Shown one piece after another: positions 23,015 to 32,710 of a DNA stretch of 64,000 bases (positions are counted from its first letter, which is position 1; each line of letters starts with the position of its first letter). The DNA comes from Acholoe squamosa (lineage: Eukaryota; Annelida; Polychaeta; Phyllodocida; Polynoidae), in NCBI GenBank assembly GCA_949317995.1, contig OX439036.1, positions 23,968,854-24,032,853 of the forward strand, written 5' to 3'. A model generated the notes under the pieces. It did not search any database. It was not told the DNA's origin and was given only the letters and a program-made list of their open reading frames with translations. Position numbers and translations under genes: made by a program.

Positions 23015-23475
23015 TGAAGATCCGGTGTATGTTATGAATTTTCCATGTATGGAGAGAATTTCCTGTGTATGGAGAAAGAAAAGATGACAAAAAGCATAGC
23101 CAGAGAGGAGAGGCGAACTCGGTATCCAACGATTGGCAGTCGGTCGTCTTAACCGCCCTGGCACAGAGTCTCTGATGGACGGGCCACAATAACAAAGTTA
23201 TAATCCCATGCATCCTGTTCCCCCTTCCCCTGTCCCCCTTCCCCCGTTCCCGCTTCCCCGGGTTCCCCCTTCCCATGTCCCCTGTATGGCCTTTGTATGT
23301 CCACACATCCCATGTATGGCCCTCCAAATGGGCCCGTGTATGGGCAAAAAAATGTCCTGTGTTTGTTGCTCGGGTAGAGTCCCGTGTATAGGTCGAAAAG
23401 TCTGAAATCCCATGTATGTTATATATGTCCTGTGTATGAACTGGTTGTCAAGTGTATGGACAAGTCCCGTGTATC
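23015..23475 (+). repeat. Right subterminal array of the GTCCCGTGTAT motif
   Basis: CCGGTGTATG, TCCATGTATGG, TCCTGTGTATGG, TCCCATGTATGG, GCCCGTGTATGG, GTCCCGTGTATA, TCCTGTGTATG and GTCCCGTGTATC recur. A polypyrimidine block with CCCCTTCCCC units lies at 23,218-23,275. The array mirrors that at 21,225-21,350. Confidence 0.8.
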
Positions 23476-23541
23476 CTCCTCAGGCGTATAAGGGCACTAT
23501 ACTCCCAAGTAGCTCGGGCGTACAGCACTTGGCGAAATATG

Positions 23542-25105
23542 TCATATATAATATGGCTGTTAAGTGCAATGAATGCACAGACACTCCTTTTAAAGCTTCT
23601 GGGTTTCAGATCTAAGAATTATTGCCTTCGGTTAACATTTAGGCAGGGCTGGCGTCACAATGAGTCATTGTGGATCAAAACATGAATGATAGAAAAGAAG
23701 ATACAAAAATTACTTGTTGTACCATATTGTGGTGGCATTGCACAGAAAAGACTACAGCAACAAAGATGATTTCTTGAGATTTGCAACGGAAAATGGAAAT
23801 TGTGAAAATCTTAAAGTAATTGAGTAAGTCGAATTTAAATTCCTCATTTCTTGCCACATTGGTGTCGGTTTTTGAAGAGGTCCAATTCCAATTCGTGTCA
23901 GGAATTCCATTATTCATGGACGGAAAAGGGAATGATCTTTTAATTGGGAATCGACAAGCGGGGGTCGAGATGGATTTCAGCCATGTAATGTACGATTTCA
24001 TTCTGTTACACCTTGGGTGTTGTTACATTGATAATGCCCATAGTCCACTTGGACACATCTGCCAGATTTTATAATAAGGTCAAATCCAACATGGCGAAAA
24101 ATAGCTACAGTAGGATGTATAGAACACAATCACTCTTTTGCGATTTAGCCCAGACAGTATGTGATGCACAGATATATAAACATACACAAAGGCAAAATAT
24201 CCCAAAGAATTCATGAGAAGACGCAACAGTAATCTTTTGTCCTATATACCACCCATAGTCCACTAGGCGTCTGTCACAGAAATTGATATAGGAAATGTAT
24301 GGCCAAATTGCGCGACAGAGGCCAAGTGGACTATCGACATACACTTTACTGTAGTATACCCCTTGTGAATTCTAAATCACAGAGATATTTCAGCCAGATC
24401 TTTCGCCATGACTTTGTGCAAAATTGCAGGACATTGACAATCTTTCTAACAGTTAAACACGCCCTATTGTAGCAAACGAAATTATTACAGTTCTTCCTCT
24501 GCAAATAGTGTGTCAGAGTGTGTCATCCTATTGACATACTCAGATGCATTCGTGCATTATAGAACAGACAGTCTTGATGTGAAGAAAATTGTTGTCTATT
24601 TTTTTAAATATTGCATCGTTTGCATTGTAGAAATAGATAATCAAAAATGTATAATTATATACGTATAACCACAATATGTACACCAGTTAACGTTAGAAAC
24701 ATATATGACTATTGTTGCCTCAGTCAAATTACCTGTAATACTTTTGCTTGACATTTGTTTGTTTTTATTTGTTATGGAATAAATTCTACTCCCTAAGTTT
24801 ACGGAACTGTGGATGTTAGAAGTGGGGCCCCAATATTTTTACTCGTTTTACTATCTCTATGTATTATCATCAAGAGATTCAACATCAACACAAAGTGAAA
24901 AACGTAGTCACATTGTAGAGGGGGGAATGGGAATCAATATTCTGTTTAAATTGTGTTTCTACTCAAACTGATAGATGAAATATGAACAACTTTATTTTTG
25001 AAGGAAAATCATAATCAAAAGCTAAAAATTAAATGTAAATGGATAATTTGATGTAACCCTGATGTATAAGTATATACATGTTATCCCATTATAACGATGA
25101 AAATA
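23542..25105. other. No gene recognised; small inverted repeats near 24.04-24.34 kb
   Basis: ATAGTCCACTTGG at 24,040-24,052, ATAGTCCACTAGGCGTCTGTC at about 24,255-24,275 and the complement of both at 24,311-24,336 suggest a small inverted-repeat element (24,039-24,337). No target duplication was confirmed. Nothing else is seen. Confidence 0.5.
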
Positions 25106-26120
25106 TGGCGACTTAAAAACTCTCTTATAGTCTTGTTTTATCCCTCGCTTAGGGTGGAAGGATAAAAAGGCTATCAGTTTTGGGGACCTCTCTGTAGGGG
25201 ATCTGTAATGGAAGAAAGGCAAATTTTCCAATTTCGGGACATTTCCAGGATATCCAAGAAATATAACAGATGCCCTTTATTCCATTACAGCCATAACCTG
25301 GTTCTTTGAAGTCGCCATTGTGCCATACTACTCTGGTGTTAAGTTGCCATGTTGATCATATGAATTGCCATATGAATAAAGCTGTGCTACAAAAATTATT
25401 ATCCCCCAAAAATCTTTCCAAACCCCTGTTTTTGCTATTTGTCCCCCCCTGGAAACCCTTTCCTTAGGGGATTGTTCTCCCCCTTTGATGTTTTAAGTAT
25501 CTTTTCTGGGTGGTGAATGGTATATACTACTCTTCTTTTAAGTCGCCATACCCTGGATCTTTTAAGTCGCCATTGTGCCATACTACTCTGGTTTTAAGTC
25601 GTCATGTTGATCATATGAATTGCAATATGAATAAAGCTGTGCTACAAAAATTGTTACCCCAAAACATCTTTCCAAGCCCCTGTTTTAAGTTTCTTTTCTT
25701 GGTGGTGGATGGTATATTCTACTCTTCTTTTAAGTCACCATGCCCTGGATCTGTGACCAGGCAAGCAAAAACACCCCTCTGCAGGGAAATTCATTATCAA
25801 AGTTCATGTCAAGATCTTTAAAATGAGACATCATTGACTTAAATATTCAAAGTAGTTATGTCAGAATCCCTCCTTGAACATAAGTCGTTATTCATATTTG
25901 AAATTGGGGATTTATCTCTTAATACAATATTAACCATAATACTGTCTAAAAACACAATAAATGAGCCTTTTTCATAAAAAAAATACATAATAATATGGTG
26001 ATTTGTATCATAGATTTTGATCTAGAAAGAATTTTCCATTTCTGTTTTCAGTTTTGGGTTTTTGGTGAGTATCCCAAAAGAAATTGACATAAAAATCTGC
26101 AAATTTTGATTATTGGGATG

Positions 26121-26134
26121 GTTGCCATAGCAAC
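26121..26134. promoter_or_regulatory. RFX X-box-like motif in MITE copy A1
   Basis: GTTGCCATAGCAAC matches the 14-base RFX X-box consensus RYYNYYWWRRNRAC and is nearly palindromic. X-boxes are bound by RFX factors, which control ciliary genes in animals. Binding here is inference only. Confidence 0.5.
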
Positions 26135-26305
26135 CAGGAACTGGCATATACCTAGGTTGATTTCTCATGAAAAATGTTCATTATACCCTCCAGATATGGG
26201 CCATTTCTATCGAAAATGGTGCATTTTAAATGAGACCATTGAATTCTGCATCAAAAATTAGTTTAATGTATTTTTGTAATGATTTTAGAGTAATTTTGCT
26301 CTCCA

Positions 26306-26319
26306 ATGCCCCCTGGTGG
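26306..26319 (-). promoter_or_regulatory. CTCF-like core motif in MITE copy A1
   Basis: The minus strand reads CCACCAGGGGGCAT, agreeing with the CTCF core CCASYAGRKGGCRS except at the last base. Copies A2 and A4 have one G fewer at this place. Function is not shown. Confidence 0.4.
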
Positions 26320-26684
26320 CCAAATGGGGAACTAAAAATCCCCCGCAGAGGGGTGTTCTTGCTTGATGGGTCGCCATACTACCCATGGCAACTTAAAAGA
26401 AGAGTAGTATATAAGGGACCACAATCAATGATTAAGGAAGAGAACAGAAGGTTAAGACATGCAAGGGAAATAGTTTCCTGGGGAGAGAAACAAAAAAAAA
26501 CGGGGCTTGGTTGTTTTGGGGGGTAGGGAAAGTTCAAGGTTTAAAAAGTGGAGGTATATAATTTTTATCTATGGCGACTTAAAAACTCCTCTAGGGGGAT
26601 CTTTTAAGTCGCCATGTGGGATTTAACAAACTAGGTTATGTATGGCGACCTATAAGCTCACCTTAGGGTCGCCATGTGATTAGA

Positions 26685-27690
26685 ATCTTATATGCACTGT
26701 ACAACTTTCCTTCTTCCTTTCTTTTTATCTTTTTCCAGTTAAAAGGAACAAGTTCCTTGTTTTATTTGTAACCCTTTTAGCGACGTATTCCAGGATTTGG
26801 CCAGCTTAACTGCTTAGCTCTAGATATTCGATAGTAACAGTATAGTCTCATCTAATTGGAAACCGAGATGTTCACAGTTACTTCTATTCCACCACTTTTT
26901 GTCAGTTTTATCACTGGTAGACCAGACCAAAGAATATTGCTTAGTTCAAAATGTTGGCGGCATAATTCTGTTGGCCGGCAAAGGCGTGTGTGTAGTTCTA
27001 TCCAACTTAACACCTGCAGTCTACATCTACAGAGTATTATAGTACATAAAATGGCATTTCAGCTTTGGATTGAGTCAGTAATCTTATTCAAATTCAGAGA
27101 CACTTTACTCATGGTTTTCTGGTTCGACCTATACTGAACGTGGAAAGTATGACTAAAGCATGTGTATACATGTAGTGATATCTACCATAGTAAGGTACCA
27201 TATTAGGCATAATCAGTATGATACTCTATACCTCTACATGCCCAAAGTCAGAGCTGCTCTGGGTTTGCTCAGTCACCCTATTTTATACATTGTGAGCTGC
27301 TCAATGAGGTATACCTCACCAACACCTCTACCCCAAAGCCACCCTCCATGAGGCCCTGGAGGACCAGTTTTAACGACCCATGCTCTAGGACCCAAATTGA
27401 ATTGTGGCCTGTGTTTCCCACAGGTGCCAGCACTCCAGGGTCCCACCGGGAGGCCTCAGGACTGGAGGAGAGGGACCTCTCACTGACTGAACAAGTCTCA
27501 GAACATGTCTGTCAAACACCCGGGACCTGGGTGACAAGGTGCCACGTCAATACATAGCGTCTATCCGGGAATCTGTGTGAAGTAGTATAGGAAAATGTGA
27601 CCCAATTTTCACAGGATTTCTTGAGAGCTGTGCTTTTACATATGACGGTTTCCGACTTTGTATCATACCAAGACCTGGTTCTAACCGAGC
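26685..27690. other. No gene recognised
   Basis: Two GAGCTGCTC 9-mers (27,251 and 27,294) lie close together. The open frames here have no recognisable features. Confidence 0.5.
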
Positions 27691-27693
27691 ATT

Positions 27694-28005
27694 TCTCGTC
27701 AGTCCTTGTGGCGCAGTGCATAAGGAGTTGGATTTGGGATGTGAGACTGCAGGTTCGATCCCTACCCTGGCCTGGAAAATTTCGTGGGATTAAAATGTGA
27801 CATGTGACATGTGACATGGGAGAGGTGTGCGGTTATCCTGGATAACCGCACGCCTTACCTGGATAACCGCATGCCTTACCTGGATAACCGCACGCCTTCC
27901 AAAATTGATGTTACAGCCTATAGGGTGTGCAATATCGACAGATATGTGGATGGGAATAGACACCAAAAAGCACTGTGTAACCCACAAATCGTGGTATAAA
28001 ATCGA
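27694..28005 (+). mobile_element. tRNA-derived SINE, copy 1
   Basis: The tRNA-like head has an A box TGGCGCAGTGC (27,709-27,719) and a B box GGTTCGATCCC (27,752-27,762), the internal polymerase III promoter. The body continues with short CATGTGA repeats, three 27-base-period units ACCTGGATAACCGCACGCCT around 27,825-27,900 that contain the palindrome GGTTATCCTGGATAACC, and a block CAATATCGACAGATATGTGG. A second copy in opposite orientation at about 55,335-55,625 matches along its length, which defines the ~300-bp unit. SINEs depend on a LINE enzyme for movement. Confidence 0.85.
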
Positions 28006-30116
28006 ATATTATAGGTGTAAGGAAAGCAAACAATACACCTTTGTTGATTATCCCCCACCTTGAATCCTCTCAAAAATAACAATGTACACATGCGAAAACT
28101 GGTAGATTTGATCATGGGTCTGCCTCTTTATGATTAACGGGGTTCGTGGCCTCTACCATCAGGCATATGGGGCTTGGTGTGGTATATTAGCTTAATACTG
28201 AGTCAGCATTTAGCTGCGCCCCTTCCTTATAGTATAGACTTAAACTGGTGTCTAGGTCTATTCCGAGGTAGCAGGTTGTCCCATGGGCGCCGCCATTGCT
28301 GGAGCTTGTTACCAGCGATTTCTACTGATAAGACCTATCAGGTGGGTACCAGTTGGCCCCCGAAGGACCGCAGTGAATAGATTGGAGTTCTCTCATTGGC
28401 TAATAATTAAACCTGCTAAGTCCATTATGGCACAGTGTCTTGGAGCCGCTCGCTGAGGGTGGTGCCCACTGTTTAGTTGGCCTGTGCAGAATGAAACACA
28501 TAGCTATCCCGAAAATCCCTTGATGTACTCTGATACTGTACGCCTTTTATTCCTCAAATCTATAGTTTCTAGATATCGAATTAAGAAACATGTTTTCCCA
28601 TGACAAACAGTAATGACGACCGTAATTATTATCATTGTGTGTATATGGTCAGTCACGTCATGGTACATGCATTCCTCACAAGTTTTCTAGGTGCTCTAAA
28701 TAGATATCAATGAACATAATATCCAGATGACTATTCATTTAATCATTACTCAGTTGTTACTAGCACAACATTGGTTCACCCAAGACGCTGTAAGGAAGTT
28801 CATTATCCTTCAGGGTTTTGCAGAATTTGGAATTCTCTTTTCCCAAATAGAGCCCCAATGTTAGCTACAAGCTGTAGTGAATTGGCAGGAATGGAGCGGG
28901 TTCTGGCAACATGCACTGATAACAGCTGATAAGATGGACATACGTTAGCCTAGTAACCGCCTTCTCCACTTGAGGGGGCTGATGGTCGTGGAGTAAGGCC
29001 AGGCTCAAAGGGCAAAGCCCCACCCTTTTATCTGAACAAAATCCAATGTCTGCTAACCCAGACAGCTCAGAGTATCGGCATACAGCAAATAAGGGCCTGT
29101 TTAAGTCATCATTTTGAAAATTGAATGCTATAATTGCCATGTTCCATTTGTAAACAAAGAGCTGTCAAAGAGAAAGCACATGGCCTTTTGCATTGGCTGG
29201 GCCCATAGACAATTTTCTGTGCCCAATTATATCTTCTGTCCCCCTTCCGTCATATTGATGCCATCTGGAATATAGCTTCAGTATGTCATAAAGGACTCTC
29301 AGTTTTAGTGACACCAATTTTATGGATGTAGAACACCTGTAACAGCCAATGTTTACAACCAAATAATGCTTAATGTATGGGGAATGATAGTTCACCTGTC
29401 TGCCACCAGTGTGGACCTTTGTGCCATGTCTTACCGTACCGTACCACCACCAGCTCCATCCCACGGTAAGGCAGGGTACCAGGCTAGACACACGTACGTT
29501 TGTCACCAAAGTGGGTTTTATCCAGGGGCAAGGTCGCATCATGACATGTCTTATCATTGGGCTTTATATGGTCGACAGCGGAATTCAAAATGATGGACCC
29601 ACTGGGTATGGATCGAGTTATGAGCAGCTAGACACAAAAAGAAATGATAACAACGTAGACTCATCTATGTAGACACATATATACCCCTGTGCACACGACC
29701 TTCACAGCATGCCATGGCGCCCCTGGTGGATTCTCCACAAAGCTTTATGTTGATTTTGCAACCGGAGCCCGCTTCTGATGTTATTGATAAAACGATACAT
29801 AAGGCAACCAGGCGAAAGGGAGCTTATCGCCCTATCCTTTATTTTCTCGCGGCATTGATTAGGAGGTATGTATCACATGGGAAGAAGATATGATGTATCT
29901 GAAATAACTAAAGAATAATGCATTGAGTGATGGCTCGGTCTCTTTTTTTCCCTATTTCCCTTGTATAAGCATGTTACATAAGGACCCTGTCCCTATTTCA
30001 GGATATTGCAGTAAAATGGGCTTCCCAACTATTTTTCGCCATAAGCTGGCTGATGTTGAAATTGGCTCTGTATTATGCTACCCAAGTGTGTAAGAGGCAT
30101 GCCAGCATAAGTGACA
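28006..30116. other. No gene recognised
   Basis: No repeat or coding feature is recognised. The 130-codon minus-strand frame at 29,165-29,557 has no domain-like character. Confidence 0.55.
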
Positions 30117-30277
30117 GTGCGCTATACATTATGGTCTACAAGTGTGTTACTCTCAGTACCTTGTAGACATTAAAATATATCAAGTAAATCTATATAGTGC
30201 GCTATATTGTCGTCTACAAGTGTGTGATTCTCAGCACCTTTAAGACAACAATTATATCAAGTAATTCTACACTGTCT
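30117..30277 (+). repeat. Two diverged tandem copies of an 80-bp unit
   Basis: The unit starting GTGCGCTATA and containing GTCTACAAGTGTGT, CTCAGYACCTT and ATATCAAGTAA occurs at 30,117-30,196 and 30,197-30,277. Confidence 0.85.
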
Positions 30278-30279
30278 CC

Positions 30280-31619
30280 CTCAACTTAGACTGATGATTA
30301 GGTGAAGTAAGTGGTTCAAGAAAGAGACGAGCTAGCCACTCACCTCTCTAATAACATTTTCTTGTGATCCATCTTTGTGACACTGATATAGACAAGCAGC
30401 TCCGAGCAGCTCTGATTGGGAGGGTTGGTTCTACTTGGCCTTCCTACTTGAGTCTCCTCATCTTAAGGTTAAGAGTTCATTGTGAGCGCTGGGTCCAGAG
30501 GGCACAGCTCGTTGACGACTTTATGATAGATGCTCATATTGGGTCTGCTCTCCCCGAGCTACTACGTGAGCTGCTCAGCAATGGCTCCAGTCACCGAGCT
30601 GCTGAGCAGAGAACGGTTCCAATGCCTGGAGCTAGAGAGAATGTGGAGTGGTTATGATTGATTATAGCAATAACATAGAAGACCGGCATCTACCTGCAGG
30701 GAAGGCGATTTCTCTTTTTGCCACCCCTTCTTTTGCTCTGTAAGCTAGCTAGGCGGCAATGTCTTCATCATCGCGTTTACAATGGCTGAAATTGCATTGT
30801 CCTTCTACAGAAGCATATTAGAAATCTTATAAGCATCGTTGAGGAAAAGCCCCCCGCCCGCACCCAAAAGCACATTTTCGACCTCTAGTAAAAGATAAGG
30901 GCATTAATGTCTACCATTGGAATCATCAATATCTTTCTATCAGCATTTGGCGATTCAAATGGCCGTTGGGTCGATCGGGAAAATGTTTTTGTAGCTTTAA
31001 CCTGTTTAAATCTAATTTTCAAAAATGTCGGTAGAATAACACTGCTATAACTATTCAATTCATAATACAGATGATATAAGTGCAAACATCAATTTAAAGG
31101 TACCGCCTATACATACCCAAGCCACGATTGCTACAACAGTCCAAATACTATTGAAAATCACATAATGTGCATTTACATGAACACTTGGTACAGTACGAAG
31201 GTTTATATTGAACTACTATATAAAGGCAGGCATGTGCCCTGCAGCTACCTTTCTGACCGTTAATCTGGTGCATGGCTTGTTTCCCCCTGCCTCCCCATCT
31301 CGATCAACATACCTTAGCACGCAAGGTTGTGTGTCCCACACGTATGGAGTGCTATAACATTTCAGCATACTATAGGTGTCCTATGTACTAAAGCTCGGTC
31401 TTCGCTGAAATATGTAGCAAGTACTCTTCCAGTCTACACACAAAATAGATTACCATACGAGATCATTCCAATTCGCCAAGCCTGTCTAACCAAAAGGTCC
31501 CTGGTTGAAGTAATACTATTAGCAGTTTATCATCTAAAAGAAACTCCCGATTGCTACTCATTTACTAAGAGTGTATTTCAGGTATAGAATTTCAGAGCGC
31601 AGTATGTAAATGCCAACTC
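30280..31619. other. No gene recognised
   Basis: Two GAGCTGCTC motifs in opposite orientation lie at 30,404 (reverse) and 30,568 within a GC-richer 97-codon frame (30,364-30,657) of unknown meaning. Nothing else is recognised. Confidence 0.5.
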
Positions 31620-31622
31620 TCT

Positions 31623-32144
31623 AGGCCAAATCCCACAATGCGAACTAGCCAGAAAATCCTTGTGATATAGGATATGTGGTTACTTAGCCGATATTGGGGT
31701 GGTAATATCGTCTAAGGAAGTCCTATAATGGCTAAGAATCCTTGCCAAAGTGTTTCAGGAGTGGAATACATCAAAAGCTTTTGATATTTTCCTCACAAGA
31801 GGCCAGAAATCTCTGTAATATATGGAAATTCCCTGTGATTTAGAGGAAAACAAAAATCTCTAGTAAATCACAAGAGGTGTATTATCTTTTCATAAATCAG
31901 GACCCAAGTTCCACACACTATAGTCATAAGAATGTTGTACTTGTGACTAAAAGTAACAGCTATTCAGTACAGTGATGAATTTCACAGACATTTCCCTTCC
32001 AATATTGGCTAGTAGTGGGGTTTGATAATGGTAGGGGTGGCATGGGAACCCTTGTGGATTTTGTTATTGACAAGACTCCAAGGCTGCCGATAGCCAGAAT
32101 CACAGCCGTTTTAGACCCATTTTCCACGTAGTGGGATTTGGCCT
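31623..32144 (+). mobile_element. Harbinger-like MITE, copy 1 (522 bp)
   Basis: Ends AGGCCAAATCCCACAATGCG and its near-complement; TCT lies directly outside both ends (31,620-31,622 and 32,145-32,147). Two further copies at 36,513 (inverted) and 52,124 share the whole interior, e.g. AGCCGATATTGGGGTGG, CTCACAAGAGGCCAGAAATC and CAGTACAGTGATGA. Three-base duplications in all three copies point to PIF/Harbinger-type mobilisation. Non-coding. Confidence 0.93.
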
Positions 32145-32194
32145 TCTAGTCTCATTAATAGAGCAATGTGGCGACAAAATAATATGCATAGGCA

Positions 32195-32710
32195 CAGTGC
32201 AGAAGGTACTAGGGTAACTGGCAGTTACCCTGTACAACATGGCGGATCCTGTAATGTACTGTACAGAACTAAAACCGAGATTACACAGTATTTCTACTGA
32301 TTTGAGTAATGCTACGTTGTGTAGATGTGGTGTAAGCATGCACAATCATCTGAACTAATAACTATATGTTGACATTGTCTAGAATAGTAGTGTGTAGAAG
32401 TTTAAATAGATTTGTCAGTACTAGGGTAACTTGGTTTGTTTACAATAACAAGGACTAGGGTAACTTCACTAGGAGTTACCCTAGTACCCAACTTTCAGTT
32501 TTGACTGGTTTTTAAGTAATTTGAGTGTTATAGTAACTTCAGGTCTTGTCTCCATAAGTATCCATGCCCCGGCAAAGATTCTGTAATACTATTATAAAGT
32601 AGAATAGTGTATTAAAAGCAACGAATGAGGAAATGTGTTCACCCTTGTTTGCATAATACCCATCAAGTTGGATGGGGTAACTGCCAGTTACCCTAGAACC
32701 TTCTGCACTG
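32195..32710. mobile_element. 516-bp CAGTG-ended element with GGGTAACTGGCAGTTACCC palindromes
   Basis: The left end CAGTGCAGAAGGTACTAGGG and the right end, reversed CAGTGCAGAAGGTTCTAGGG, each run into a 19-base near-perfect palindrome GGGTAACTGSCAGTTACCC (32,212-32,230 and 32,675-32,693). Extra copies of CTAGGGTAAC occur at about 32,421, 32,455 and, inverted, 32,474-32,483. No exact target duplication and no coding capacity. The end sequence resembles hAT-type ends, but the class is unsure. Confidence 0.85.

Larger units (their letters stand above)
21164..23533. mobile_element. 2.37-kb non-autonomous transposon with 8-bp target duplication
   Basis: GAAATATG lies immediately outside both ends (21,156-21,163 and 23,534-23,541), a perfect 8-bp target duplication. 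The ends are inverted repeats of ~75 bases (left GGCCGATGCTATCCGCCCGA; right, reversed, GCCAAGTGCTGTACGCCCGA), continuing through GGCGTATAAGG. Inside each end is an array of a GTCCCGTGTAT-type motif, in opposite orientation at the two sides (about 21,225-21,350 and 23,015-23,475). There is no transposase frame; the apparent proline-rich frames at 23.2 kb are the motif array. An 8-bp duplication fits hAT, P or Merlin enzymes. A separate 902-bp element (21,954-22,855) is nested inside. Confidence 0.9.
25753..26374 (+). mobile_element. ~620-bp X-box MITE (copy A1)
   Basis: The left end GTGACCAGGCAAGCAAAAAC and the right end, reversed GCGACCCATCAAGCAAGAAC, both continue into ACCCCTCTGC-like sequence. 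Internal blocks are shared with four other copies: AAAATGAGACATCATTG; TTCTGTTTTCAGTTTTGGGT; GTTGCCATAGCAAC at 26,121-26,134; and CCCCCTGGTGGCCAAATGGG … ACTAAAAATCCCCCGCAG. It is non-coding; the transposase superfamily is unclear because no clean target duplication is seen. Confidence 0.88.
25106..26680. repeat. Repeat region built on AAGTCGCCAT motifs, split by a MITE
   Basis: About a dozen copies of AAGTCGCCAT or close variants occur in both orientations, e.g. near 25,108, 25,308, 25,541, 25,565, 25,731, 26,572, 26,607, 26,640 and 26,668. A ~150-base unit containing CATACTACTCTGG, TTGATCATATGAATTG and AATAAAGCTGTGCTACAAAA is duplicated in tandem (about 25,300-25,430 and 25,555-25,680). The A1 MITE (25,753-26,374) splits the region. 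It resembles the other transposons here that carry subterminal motifs, but its ends were not defined. Confidence 0.7.

Noticed and set aside
23208..23405. Proline-rich protein
   Set aside because: The frame is produced by the CCCCTTCCCC and TCCCGTGTATGG repeats at the right end of the 21,164-23,533 transposon.
21225..23475. CRISPR-like array
   Set aside because: The repeats are degenerate, have irregular spacing and occur in inverted orientation at the two ends of a transposon in an animal-type genome.
23542..24415. Larger inverted-repeat element bounded by CATGGCGAAA and TTTCGCCATG
   Set aside because: Only ~12 bases match at the ends, no target duplication is seen, and a smaller inverted repeat inside explains part of the pattern.
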